Below, one piece after another: positions 1-8,525 of a DNA stretch of 64,000 bases. The notes under the pieces were generated by a model. The model did not search any database. It saw only the letters and a list, made by a program, of their open reading frames with translations, and had not been told where the DNA came from. How positions within the stretch are numbered: the stretch's first letter is position 1; the number at the start of each line of letters is the position of its first letter. The position numbers and the translations under genes are program-made. The DNA comes from Ammoniphilus sp. YIM 78166 (lineage in GTDB: Bacteria; Bacillota; Bacilli; Aneurinibacillales; RAOX-1), in NCBI RefSeq assembly GCF_004522215.1, contig NZ_SDLR01000003.1, positions 496,001 through 560,000 on the forward strand, given 5' to 3'.

Positions 1-2
1 TG

Positions 3-761
3 ATTTTTCAAGATGCCTATCCGCAGCTGTTGCTATATGAGCATTGTAAAAAGGTAAATGAAAGCTCCTTTCATCTCTTGGAGAGCTTCAGAGTTTCCAC
101 TTTTATGAGAGTCATGTGGCAGGATTTTTGGGAGCATCGGAATCGAGAGCGGATCACGATATCCCTCATTATCAATGAACAAAATTATATCGAGTCGAGA
201 GTGTTGAAAAGAGAGACCTACGCCGCTCCGATCCTCCACGATATCAAGTATTACCTCGAGGATTGGCTGAATTTATGCATGATCATCTTTCCCTCTCAGA
301 AAAGCACGGGTATTCATTTATATGGCAGACATGTGCATTCTTTTCCTGAGCTTGAAGACCGGATTGAGCTTGGCAAACAGCTTTATACCTTGTTATTCTC
401 CAAAGAAGTGCTTCCGGGTGTACGGGCATGGTGTGCCATGCAGCCTCATACAGGCTCACGTGAAGACTATTGGCCCCGATTTTTTTCTTCTGTTTTATCC
501 AAGAACTTGGACCATCCCTACGTTCCGCGTCTTGAAACTCATGCGCCGCCCCGTCCCCAAATCTATAGTCCAAGTCTTCTCGTCGTTTGGCCTGATGTCC
601 ACCACGAACCCCCTGGCGGACAAGACTGGTATCAAAGCGCGGACGTCGTAGAAGCGTTAAGGCCTGAAAAAATAAGCATCGAGAAGGCTGACTGGGACTA
701 CTGGAAAATGCTTCAACGCATTGAGAATTTGGTTGAGATCAAACAAAAACTACTTCACTAA
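3..761 (+). CDS. DUF2515 (YppC-like) protein, 5'-truncated by the window edge
   Basis: The reading frame is open back to the first bases of the window, so the true start lies outside it and only the C-terminal part (about 252 codons) is seen. The stretch around SLIINEQNYIESRV and the later HTGSREDYWPRFFS resemble conserved blocks I associate with the DUF2515/YppC family of Bacillales, whose function is unknown. No signal peptide or membrane helix is visible in this part. It is followed by about 160 bp of spacer with no obvious terminator. The family call is from memory of the motifs and is moderately secure; that this is a real gene is much more secure. Confidence 0.6.
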   Translation: MFQDAYPQLLLYEHCKKVNESSFHLLESFRVSTFMRVMWQDFWEHRNRERITISLIINEQNYIESRVLKRETYAAPILHDIKYYLEDWLNLCMIIFPSQKSTGIHLYGRHVHSFPELEDRIELGKQLYTLLFSKEVLPGVRAWCAMQPHTGSREDYWPRFFSSVLSKNLDHPYVPRLETHAPPRPQIYSPSLLVVWPDVHHEPPGGQDWYQSADVVEALRPEKISIEKADWDYWKMLQRIENLVEIKQKLLH

Positions 762-925
762 CAAAGTAGATGTAGGGTGTACATGAGTTGTACAACTTTT
801 AGAATGTATAAGTTTCGTATAACTGTAGTTGGTTTGTGGATCCCAGTTTTTCTCAAGTGATGAAAGTTCCGCCGTGGGTACGATAATAGGGAAAGGAACT
901 TTTCAACGTAAAGGAGGGAATCACA

Positions 926-1210
926 ATGGCAGATGGTGAAAAATACTCCTTGTTATCCACTGAACAAGGCCACCTTCACTCGCGAACTTTGGAAGAGTTT
1001 CCGGAAGGACCCTACGGAAGTACACTTCTAACCGAAAAGTTAGGAAAAAGCTCAGGATGGGATACAGGTGAAGAAAACGAACAGCGCTTCGGCTACGAAG
1101 CTGAAGGACTCCATGACGGACTTCCTCGTTTGGATCCGGGTGCTGACCCGATTCGCTATAAAGGGGATGGAATGGAGGAGGAAACACCAGCAAATTACGA
1201 AAAACAATAA
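926..1210 (+). CDS. hypothetical acidic 94-aa protein
   Basis: The start ATG is preceded by a strong Shine-Dalgarno (AAAGGAGGG, 9 nt upstream). The protein is soluble, rich in Glu and Gly, with no Cys, and ends with a conserved-looking GLPRLDPGADPIRYKGDG segment. It lies 11 bp upstream of a carboxymuconolactone-decarboxylase-like gene and is probably co-transcribed with it. I do not recognise the family. The tail resembles small DUF proteins of spore formers, but I cannot name one safely. Confidence 0.72.
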   Translation: MADGEKYSLLSTEQGHLHSRTLEEFPEGPYGSTLLTEKLGKSSGWDTGEENEQRFGYEAEGLHDGLPRLDPGADPIRYKGDGMEEETPANYEKQ

Positions 1211-1221
1211 GAGGGTGATCG

Positions 1222-1569
1222 ATGATGAGCTTGCAACATGAAGACGAGTACAAATCCGGCATTCAAGAGCTGCACCACATCATGCCGCATGTGGTTGATC
1301 GGTACAATGAATTTACAGGAGCTTGTTTTGAAGAGAGGGCTGTGAGCAAAGGCAACAAAGAGCTAATCGCGTTAGGGATTAGCTTGAGTCATCGTGACGA
1401 GAATTGCGTAAGGTACCACGTAACCGAAGCTCTTCACAAGGGTGTTTCTGCTGAGGAGATTTGGGAGACGGTAAATGTAGCAATGGCGATGAGCGGCGGG
1501 ATGATCGTTTCTCAATGCGTTCATTGGGTTTCTGAATCGCTTTCACAAGGAACCACGACTCCACAGTAG
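1222..1569 (+). CDS. carboxymuconolactone decarboxylase (AhpD-like) family protein
   Basis: This 115-aa all-helical AhpD-like protein has the core DENCVRYHVTEALHKGVSAE followed by the AMAMSGG helix typical of the family. Members act as peroxidase-type thiol enzymes or decarboxylases. The usual CxxCxxxH active site is reduced: only the second Cys and the His are kept (CVRYH), and the first Cys position is Asp. Classic AhpD disulfide chemistry is therefore unlikely. RBS GAGGGTGA precedes tandem ATG codons. The gene is probably in one operon with the acidic hypothetical protein upstream and ends at a strong hairpin. Confidence 0.85.
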   Translation: MMSLQHEDEYKSGIQELHHIMPHVVDRYNEFTGACFEERAVSKGNKELIALGISLSHRDENCVRYHVTEALHKGVSAEEIWETVNVAMAMSGGMIVSQCVHWVSESLSQGTTTPQ

Positions 1570-1575
1570 CAACAC

Positions 1576-1611
1576 AAAGAAGACTGAGACATCGTGGTCT
1601 CAGTCTTCTTT
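1576..1611. terminator. bidirectional intrinsic terminator
   Basis: A perfect 15-bp inverted repeat (AAAGAAGACTGAGAC and its complement) has a 6-nt loop. It sits between two convergent genes, and the minus-strand gene's stop codon lies inside the stem. Confidence 0.85.
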
Positions 1612-1938
1612 GTTCTTGAGTACTTCTCGAATTTCAAAAAGATAGTTTATACGCGCACGAAGGCTTTCTTGAACCTGTTGAGCCAGATTGGCATCAGGAT
1701 AGGGGGTTTCCATCATCCGTTGACTCTGATATATCATATGATCGACAGCTTCAAGAAGGAGTGGCTGGTATAATCTAGGGATGGCAACGTATTGCTCAGC
1801 ATTGCGGTAAAATTGCTCATAAATAAGAACCGCTTGTTCAAAGGCTTCATTTTCGCTTATTTGCTGTTCCTGAGCGTGATACTTTACTTTTTGAATAGTG
1901 GCTTCTTCAAGATAATAGGTTTTTCTTTTTTTTCCCAT
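1600..1938 (-). CDS. hypothetical protein, possible ribbon-helix-helix N-terminus
   Basis: A 112-aa soluble basic/acidic protein. GAGGGGG lies 7 nt upstream of its ATG on the minus strand. Residues about 7-45 (KTYYLEEATIQKVKYHAQE...) have the strand-helix-helix pattern of small RHH DNA-binding proteins; the rest is helical. This is pattern resemblance only, and no specific family is recognised. It sits alone between a convergent terminator and the YhcN-type lipoprotein gene. Confidence 0.7.
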   Translation of the reverse strand: MGKKRKTYYLEEATIQKVKYHAQEQQISENEAFEQAVLIYEQFYRNAEQYVAIPRLYQPLLLEAVDHMIYQSQRMMETPYPDANLAQQVQESLRARINYLFEIREVLKNKED

Positions 1939-1980
1939 CGCAAGTCCCCCTCTTCTACCCTAACTATAGCAAAGAAGAGG

Positions 1981-2442
1981 TTACCCGTGCATATCATCAT
2001 TAATTTTTTTATACGTCTTCATGAGCTCCTTCGGTTTCCCTTGGCCGTGGTTCAACTTGCCTTGAATGTTGACAAGGTCTCGAAATAATTTTTTGTCTGT
2101 TGTAACATGAATGGTATAACGATCAGACAAGTCCCGTTTCAACTTCGTGGAAACTTCTTTTTTGATCCCCTTTAATCGAAAACGGTCAATCCCCGACACT
2201 CTAAGTGCAACCGAGACATCTTTGCCCATGACGACAGAGACCGCCTCATCCACCCCATTAACTTGTTGGCTGACCGCTTCGACATGGGTAGAAAGGACTG
2301 AATTGTACCCGATCTGCTGATAAGCGCCCCTTGTCGACTCCGCTTGCGTTCGAGCTCCATCCGGAGCTGTTCCTGCTTGGCAGCCCGCAAGCGTGAAGAC
2401 TAGCGCACAGAGAAGCAGGGAATGTACTTTTAAGCCTAACAT
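1981..2442 (-). CDS. YhcN/YlaJ family sporulation lipoprotein
   Basis: A 153-aa predicted lipoprotein. The start was moved to the ATG with AAGGAGG 9 nt upstream, giving a short hydrophobic signal ending in the lipobox LAGC. The mature part contains the YhcN/YlaJ-like core: a VNGVDEAVSVVMGKDVSVALRV segment, then a KR-rich region and an HVTTDKKLFRDL segment. Family members sit in the spore or forespore membrane and affect germination or outgrowth. It appears monocistronic. The downstream boundary is a short gap to the convergent hypothetical gene, without a clear own terminator. Confidence 0.85.
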   Translation of the reverse strand: MLGLKVHSLLLCALVFTLAGCQAGTAPDGARTQAESTRGAYQQIGYNSVLSTHVEAVSQQVNGVDEAVSVVMGKDVSVALRVSGIDRFRLKGIKKEVSTKLKRDLSDRYTIHVTTDKKLFRDLVNIQGKLNHGQGKPKELMKTYKKINDDMHG

Positions 2443-2619
2443 CGGTAAAATCCTCCTTATTATCGCATGGAACATAAGGGTATTTTTCGTAAAGATGGTA
2501 AAATTTATACCAACTAAAGTTACGGAGCAAGGGCGGGAACTGGCTTATTTGGAGGCTGCGCCTGGGAGAGGGCTGTTATTTGGTGTTAAACATTGGAGAG
2601 GGTACCTCTTCGAGAGCAT

Positions 2620-2830
2620 TCGGAACCTAACGCGAACGATAGGGTCTGAGAATCAGCCAGGAAAATAAAACAGCGTAATTACTTAAACATCAGCATCATA
2701 ATAAAAACTAAACTAAAATTACCCAAAACCTTGAAAAAACCTGAGCCAGCCGCAGGCTTGCGGTACCTCAATCGAGCGATCTGCGCGGTTCAGGGCTCGA
2801 ACCGCAAGCTTGCGGTACCTAGTTGCTCGA
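2620..2830. repeat. intergenic repeat cassette R1, copy a
   Basis: From the motif GATAGGGTCTGAGAATCAGC through AATAAAACAGCGTAATTACT, AAAACCTTGAAAAAACCTGAGCC and two CGGTACCT words 52 bp apart (2761 and 2813), this stretch is repeated in direct orientation at 3670-3915, again with a 52-bp spacing of CGGTACCT. The second copy has an insertion between the AT-rich and GC-rich halves. ORFs across it have no RBS and are not conserved between the copies. Confidence 0.85.
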
Positions 2831-2837
2831 ACTTCTT

Positions 2838-3582
2838 GGAATCATTACCGATTTATATGAAGATCCCCTTAGAGAGAAAAGGGAAAGCAGGAAATTTTCG
2901 TTGGAGACGGTGCCCTGGAGGGCATGCCCACCAGGCCTGGGGTTTCGTGATAGCGTACCGTACCGTAAGTTATTTTGAAATGCACCTGGTAAGTGAGAAA
3001 ATCAGAAATTACGTGTGCATCCGAACCCGGTATGGGCATGGTAGATAAAAAAAACAGCACTACTTGATATAGAAAGCTCTAAACCCAAGTTAGATTGCTC
3101 TTAGAAAAAGTAGACCGAAATCACTCTCAACCTCGAAAAAACATAAAGAGATCCTCCAGTTAATTGTAATCATTATTGGTTCATGAGCAAAACGCTTGGT
3201 TTCGTGATCAAAGCAGGCTGGTTATTTGGAATTGTACCAAGTATGGGAGCAAACGGCATCCTTTCGTGAGCATCGGCCGCCTTTCCGTGAGCAAAACCAA
3301 ATTTTCGTGACCAAACGGACCCGGACGCCAGTTATAGGGTCCAAGGACGGACAGGATCATAAAAAAAGCGGAATTACTTAAAAAAGCAGCTTAAAATCAG
3401 AGACTCTAACCCGAAGTTTAGATTACTCTTAGAAAAAGTAGTCCAAAATCACTCCAAACCTCAAAAAAAGAATCACGAGGTCTTGGAATCATTACCGGTA
3501 TGGGAGCAAAATGGTCGGTTTCGTGATCAAAGTGAACTGGCTAATTGGAATTGTTCCAGGTATGTGAGCAAATCAGAAATTT
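2838..3582 (+). repeat. long dispersed intergenic element, copy I
   Basis: About 745 bp that align co-linearly with the reverse complement of 49180-49938. Shared blocks, in order: TTTATATGAA(A/G)ATCCCCTTA; a hairpin CCTGG-A-GGGCATGCCC-A-CCAGG at 2914-2935; AGATTGCTCTTAGAAAAAGT at about 3090; TCCTCCAGTTAATTGTAAT; a run of GTGAGCAAA-like words; GACGCCAGTTA; GACTCTAACCCGAAGTTTAG; and a second word run ending at 3575. No ORF is conserved: a frame open here and in copy II is stopped by a TAG in the partial third copy at 3583. Function is unknown. Confidence 0.88.
3183..3315 (+). repeat. periodic GTGAGCAAA-type word array
   Basis: Degenerate words (TGAGCAAAA, GTGATCAAA, GGGAGCAAA, GTGAGCATC, GTGAGCAAA, GTGACCAAA) have their GA-starts at 3185, 3206, 3247, 3268, 3289 and 3309, so the spacings are 21, 41, 21, 21 and 20 bp. 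The intervening 10-12 bp are unrelated to one another. A second small run in the same element (3504, 3525, 3566) has spacings 21 and 41. The inverted copy near 49.2-49.6 kb keeps the same spacing. Confidence 0.8.
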
Positions 3583-3668
3583 TATTTGAGAGAAAAGCGA
3601 AAGCAGGAAATTTTCATTGGAGACGATAGCTAGAAGGGCAAGCCCTCCTGGCCTGGGGGTTTCGTAAC
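3583..3668 (+). repeat. partial third copy of the hairpin block of the long element
   Basis: This repeats the block AGAGAAAAGCGAAAGCAGGAA... TTGGAGACG ... GGCCTGGGGGTTTCG seen at 2870-2952. Its hairpin is changed to AAGGGCAAGCCCT, so the GGGC/GCCC stem survives while the flanks diverge. A TAG in the frame that is open in the other copies argues against coding. Confidence 0.75.
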
Positions 3669-3669
3669 C

Positions 3670-3915
3670 ATCCAGAGCAGGACTCGAGCGATAGGGTCTG
3701 AGAATCAGCTAGTAAAATAAAACAGCGTAATTACTAAAAATCAACTTCATATTGAAGGCTTTAAACGAAGGTTTAGATAGCACTCATAAAAAACTAGACT
3801 ACCATTACCCAAAACCTTGAAAAAAACCTGAGCCAGACGGTACCTTAACCGAGCGATCAACCCAGTTCAGGGCACGAAACGCGGGCTTACGGTACCTCAA
3901 CCGAGCGGTCCGGCA
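3670..3915. repeat. intergenic repeat cassette R1, copy b
   Basis: A direct repeat of 2620-2830. It contains GATAGGGTCTGAGAATCAGC, AATAAAACAGCGTAATTACT, TTACCCAAAACCTTGAAAAA and CGGTACCT words at 3838 and 3890 (52 bp apart, as in copy a). It ends about 25 bp upstream of the lipL start, so it probably contributes the upstream DNA of that gene. Confidence 0.82.
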
Positions 3916-3942
3916 CCCCTAAGAACAGAAAGGAAAACAACA

Positions 3943-4734
3943 ATGAACCATTTAACCTTACTTGATTCAACGATGAAAATGTATACAGGGGATATTCTCT
4001 ATCCCTTTGCTTTAGATGAAGTGTGGGCGCGAAAGGTAGGGCAAGGACTTGCAGCGCCTGGATTCCACCTTTGGCGGCATGAAAAAGCGTTTGTACTGGG
4101 ACTTCGGGATCGTAAGCTTCCTTATGCTTTGGAGGCGATGGATGAGTTAGAGAAGCAAGGGTACGCAGTAACGGTCCGGAATTCCGGGGGAGCGGCGGTG
4201 CCGTTAGACCCTGGGGTGGTTAATCTTTCGATTATTTTACCGAATCCAACGGCCAAGCTGGATTTTAATCAGGACTTCGAGAAGATGTTTCAGCTGATTC
4301 GTGACAGTTTAGGGCCATTCGTAGAGAAGGGAGAAGTCGAGGGCTCGTATTGTCCGGGTGATTTTGATTTAAGTATTCAAGGGAAAAAGTTTTGCGGGAT
4401 TGCTCAACGCAGGCAAACGAAGGCCTTTGTGGTACAGGCGTTTATTGTTGTGGAAGGGGAAGGGAGAAAACGAGCGGAGCTTGTACGTCAATTCTATGAC
4501 ATCGCCACAGGGGGACAGACCGGATTGAATCACCCGCTCGTGGAAAAGGGGAGTATGGGGAGCCTTCAGGACTTAGCTTCCGTGGAGTCGGTATCTGCTT
4601 ATCTAGCCAATCTAGTTCAAGTCTTGCAAGGAGAGGGAGTAGCTTTATCAACATCCGAAGTTGACGAAACCTGGCTGCCCGAGATCCAAGCCACCCTCAC
4701 AGAATTAAGAGAGCGATATGAAAAACGTGGGTAA
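3943..4734 (+). CDS. lipL: octanoyl-[GcvH]:protein N-octanoyltransferase (lipoate-protein ligase family)
   Basis: A 263-aa cytosolic transferase of the LplA/LipB/LipL fold. Visible motifs are FVLGLRDRKLPYA near residue 50, VRNSGGAAVPLDPGVVNLS at about 78-96 (the RRxxGG equivalent), and GSYCPGDFDLSIQGKKFCGIAQRR at about 134-157. Cys137 in SYCPG matches the likely catalytic cysteine of LipL (acyl-enzyme), and Lys149 the conserved lysine. LipL moves octanoyl groups from GcvH to E2 subunits, which fits its place directly upstream of pdhABCD. RBS GAAAGGAA precedes the ATG. A terminator follows, so pdh is transcribed separately. Ordinary lipoate ligase is the alternative, but the SYCPG motif favours LipL. 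Confidence 0.85.
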   Translation: MNHLTLLDSTMKMYTGDILYPFALDEVWARKVGQGLAAPGFHLWRHEKAFVLGLRDRKLPYALEAMDELEKQGYAVTVRNSGGAAVPLDPGVVNLSIILPNPTAKLDFNQDFEKMFQLIRDSLGPFVEKGEVEGSYCPGDFDLSIQGKKFCGIAQRRQTKAFVVQAFIVVEGEGRKRAELVRQFYDIATGGQTGLNHPLVEKGSMGSLQDLASVESVSAYLANLVQVLQGEGVALSTSEVDETWLPEIQATLTELRERYEKRG

Positions 4735-4739
4735 ACCAA

Positions 4740-4787
4740 GACTAATCTTTCAACCAGAAGGTTGAGGGTTAGTCCTTTTTCTTTTTT
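4740..4787 (+). terminator. intrinsic terminator of lipL
   Basis: Stem GACTAA-CAACC / GGTTG-TTAGTC with a small internal loop and an AGAA loop, followed by CTTTTTCTTTTTT. Confidence 0.8.
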
Positions 4788-4865
4788 CTGTATCTGTCTT
4801 GATAACGAGTTGTTTCATAATCAAATGCCAGATATCTTTACTCTACCCCTGTGTTCATGTGGACT

Positions 4866-4895
4866 AGGTGTTTAGTGTAACACCTTTTTATTTTC
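4866..4895 (+). terminator. second hairpin with U-tract, upstream of pdh
   Basis: AGGTGTT / AACACCT (7 bp, 6-nt loop TAGTGT) is followed directly by TTTTTATTTT, a textbook intrinsic terminator shape. No gene lies between it and the lipL terminator about 80 bp earlier. It either backs up the first terminator or ends a short untranslated transcript. Confidence 0.65.
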
Positions 4896-4897
4896 GA

Positions 4898-6183
<1,286 letters not shown>

Positions 6184-6185
6184 TT

Positions 6186-7166
6186 ATGGCTCAAATGACA
6201 ATGATTCAAGCGATTACCGACGCAATGCGCGTAGAACTAGAGCGTGACCCCAATGTTTTGTTGTTTGGGGAAGACGTAGGATTAAACGGCGGGGTATTCC
6301 GTGCAACGGATGGTCTGCAAAAGCAGTTTGGTGAAGATCGCGTGTTTGACACCCCACTTGCGGAATCCGGGATTGGCGGCTTGGCGGTTGGCTTAGCATT
6401 ACAAGGCTATCGCCCCATTGCAGAGATTCAGTTTTTTGGATTCGTCTTTGAAGTGTTTGACTCCGTTGCTGCTCAAGCGGCACGTATGCGTTACCGTTCT
6501 GGCGGAAGGTATTCCAGCCCGATCACGTTCCGTTCTCCGTTCGGCGGCGGCGTAAAGACACCTGAGCTTCATGCCGACAGCTTAGAAGGGTTAATGCTTC
6601 AAACTCCTGGGGTTAAGGTTGTTATTCCTTCCAATCCTTACGATGCCAAAGGCTTGTTGATCTCTGCCATCCGCGACAACGATCCAGTTATTTTCCTGGA
6701 GCATATGAAGCTCTACCGTTCTTTCCGCGGTGAGGTTCCTGAAGGAGATTACTCTATTCCACTAGGCAAGGCGAACGTGGTTCGTGAAGGTTCTGATGTC
6801 ACGATCATTACGTATGGAGCTATGGTTCACACTTCCTTGAAGGCCGCAGAGGAAATTGAAAAAGCTAGAGGAGCAAAGGTTGAAGTCATCGATCTTCGTA
6901 CAATCAGCCCACTAGATATTGATACGATCATTGCATCCGTTGAGAAAACTAATCGTGCCATCGTTGTCCAAGAAGCACAAAAGACGTCTGGTGTTGCTGC
7001 TGAAGTGATTGCACAGATCAATGAGAGAGCCATCCTTTCTCTTGAAGCTCCTGTATTGCGCGTAACGTCGCCGGACACGGTATTCCCATTTGCTCAGATT
7101 GAAGATGAGTGGTTGCCGAATCCAGCTCGTGTCATCGACGCGTTAAATAAAGTATTAGATTTCTAA
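6186..7166 (+). CDS. pdhB: pyruvate dehydrogenase E1 component, beta subunit
   Basis: A 326-aa transketolase-like beta subunit. Visible are the N-terminal [18 protein letters not shown], the [20 protein letters not shown] segment with the conserved Glu that activates ThDP, and the C-terminal [14 protein letters not shown]. Coding begins 2 bp after pdhA, with GGAGG inside the pdhA 3' end as RBS. It forms the E1 heterotetramer with PdhA. Confidence 0.97.
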   Translation: MAQMTMIQAITDAMRVELERDPNVLLFGEDVGLNGGVFRATDGLQKQFGEDRVFDTPLAESGIGGLAVGLALQGYRPIAEIQFFGFVFEVFDSVAAQAARMRYRSGGRYSSPITFRSPFGGGVKTPELHADSLEGLMLQTPGVKVVIPSNPYDAKGLLISAIRDNDPVIFLEHMKLYRSFRGEVPEGDYSIPLGKANVVREGSDVTIITYGAMVHTSLKAAEEIEKARGAKVEVIDLRTISPLDIDTIIASVEKTNRAIVVQEAQKTSGVAAEVIAQINERAILSLEAPVLRVTSPDTVFPFAQIEDEWLPNPARVIDALNKVLDF

Positions 7167-7202
7167 AAACGTACTTTTATAGAAGATGGGAGGGACCCCC
7201 TA

Positions 7203-8522
7203 ATGGCAATTTTTAAAATGAAGCTTCCTGAGTTGGGTGAAGGGATCCACGAGGGAGAAATCGTAAAGTGGCATATTAAGCCTGGAGATCAGGTAAAAGA
7301 AGATCAAATCATCGCTGACGTACAAAACGATAAATCCGTTGTTGAGCTTCCTTCTCCTGTTGATGGCAAAATTGTAGAAATCAAAGTGACAGAAGGAACC
7401 GTTTGTACCGTTGAAGATGTCATTCTTGTGTTTGAAGTCGAAGGAGAAGGAAACGCCGAAGAAGAGCGCGTCGAGTGTGCAGTAGGCGGAGGCGTTGCTG
7501 CGAATGTAGCTGCCGCTTCGATTGATACGCCTATGGCTGCAGGATCTGTTGCCGTTTCTGCTCCTGCCCCGGCTAACCGTAAGGTCATGGCCACTCCTAG
7601 TGTTCGTAAGCTCGCAAGAGAAAAAGGCATCTTCCTCATTGAAGTGACGGGAACCGGGAAAAACGGTCGAATCACACGTGAAGATGTATTGAATTATGTG
7701 TCTGGCGGAGCAACGACACCTGCAGAAGCAGCTCCAGTTGCAGTGGATGCACCAGCTGCAGCGGCGGCTCCTGAAGTTAAGGCAGCGGCCCCTGTCGTTT
7801 CGGTTGCAACGGGTGACCGTGTAGAAGAGCGTGTTCCATTAAAAGGCATTCGTAAGGTCATTGCCAATGCTATGGTGAAATCCAAGCAAACAGCTCCACA
7901 TGTTACCTTGATGGACGAAGTAGATGTGACCGAGCTAGTCGCTCTACGTTCTAAGGCGAACCAGAAGTTCGCGGATAAAAAAGGCATGAAGTTGACCTAC
8001 TTGCCTTTCATCACCAAAGCTTTGGTTGCGGCATGCCGCCAATTCCCAGCGATGAATGCTTCCATTGATGATGAAAAGAACGAGATCGTCTACAAGAAGT
8101 ACTATAACGTGGGAATTGCAACAGATACCGATAACGGTCTTATCGTACCTGTGGTAGCAGATGCGGATCGCAAGAGTATCTGGAATATTGCTGCAGAGAT
8201 CAAAGATTTGGCTGCACGTGGACGCGAAGGGAAGTTAGCCCCTACCGAGCTTCGTGGAAGCACCATTACGATTACCAATATCGGATCCGCTGGAGGGATG
8301 TTCTTTACTCCAGTCATCAACCATCCGGAAGTGGCGATTTTGGGTACTGGACGTATCTCCGAGAAGCCGGTAGTGAAGAATGGGCAGATTGTCATCGCGC
8401 CTGTCATGGCTCTTTCTCTAAGCTTTGACCATCGCTTAATCGATGGGGCGACAGCGCAAAATTTTGTAAATTATATCAAGCAATTGCTCGAGGATCCTCA
8501 GCTGCTTGTAATGGAGGTTTAA
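7203..8522 (+). CDS. pdhC: dihydrolipoamide acetyltransferase (E2) of pyruvate dehydrogenase
   Basis: The 439-aa core of the complex. One lipoyl domain spans about residues 1-80, with Lys44 in [12 protein letters not shown] as the lipoylation site. An Ala/Pro/Val linker follows, then the peripheral E1/E3-binding domain (about 128-167), a second Ala/Pro linker, and the catalytic domain from about 205, ending in SFDHRLIDG with catalytic His410. A single lipoyl domain is usual for Gram-positives. RBS GGGAGGGAC lies upstream. The lipoyl group would be provided through LipL encoded upstream. Confidence 0.97.
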   Translation: MAIFKMKLPELGEGIHEGEIVKWHIKPGDQVKEDQIIADVQNDKSVVELPSPVDGKIVEIKVTEGTVCTVEDVILVFEVEGEGNAEEERVECAVGGGVAANVAAASIDTPMAAGSVAVSAPAPANRKVMATPSVRKLAREKGIFLIEVTGTGKNGRITREDVLNYVSGGATTPAEAAPVAVDAPAAAAAPEVKAAAPVVSVATGDRVEERVPLKGIRKVIANAMVKSKQTAPHVTLMDEVDVTELVALRSKANQKFADKKGMKLTYLPFITKALVAACRQFPAMNASIDDEKNEIVYKKYYNVGIATDTDNGLIVPVVADADRKSIWNIAAEIKDLAARGREGKLAPTELRGSTITITNIGSAGGMFFTPVINHPEVAILGTGRISEKPVVKNGQIVIAPVMALSLSFDHRLIDGATAQNFVNYIKQLLEDPQLLVMEV

Positions 8523-8525
8523 TCC

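Noticed and set aside
786..797. AGTTGTACAACT palindrome upstream of the 926 gene
   Set aside because: A 12-bp palindrome alone is too common to call an operator; there is no promoter geometry to support it.
2393..2668. 91-codon + strand frame overlapping the YhcN-type gene start
   Set aside because: It runs antisense through the signal peptide and RBS of a well-supported gene and has no RBS of its own.
2731..3048. 105-codon frame in the repeat region whose product resembles the minus-strand frame at 49696-49953 (shared WRRCPGGHAH-AWGF)
   Set aside because: The similarity follows from the DNA repeat itself. Substitutions fall at all codon positions, there is no RBS, and the third partial copy (3583-3668) has a TAG in this frame.
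3183..3575. CRISPR array
   Set aside because: The repeated words are only about 9 bp and degenerate, the fillers are 10-14 bp, and there are no cas genes in the window.
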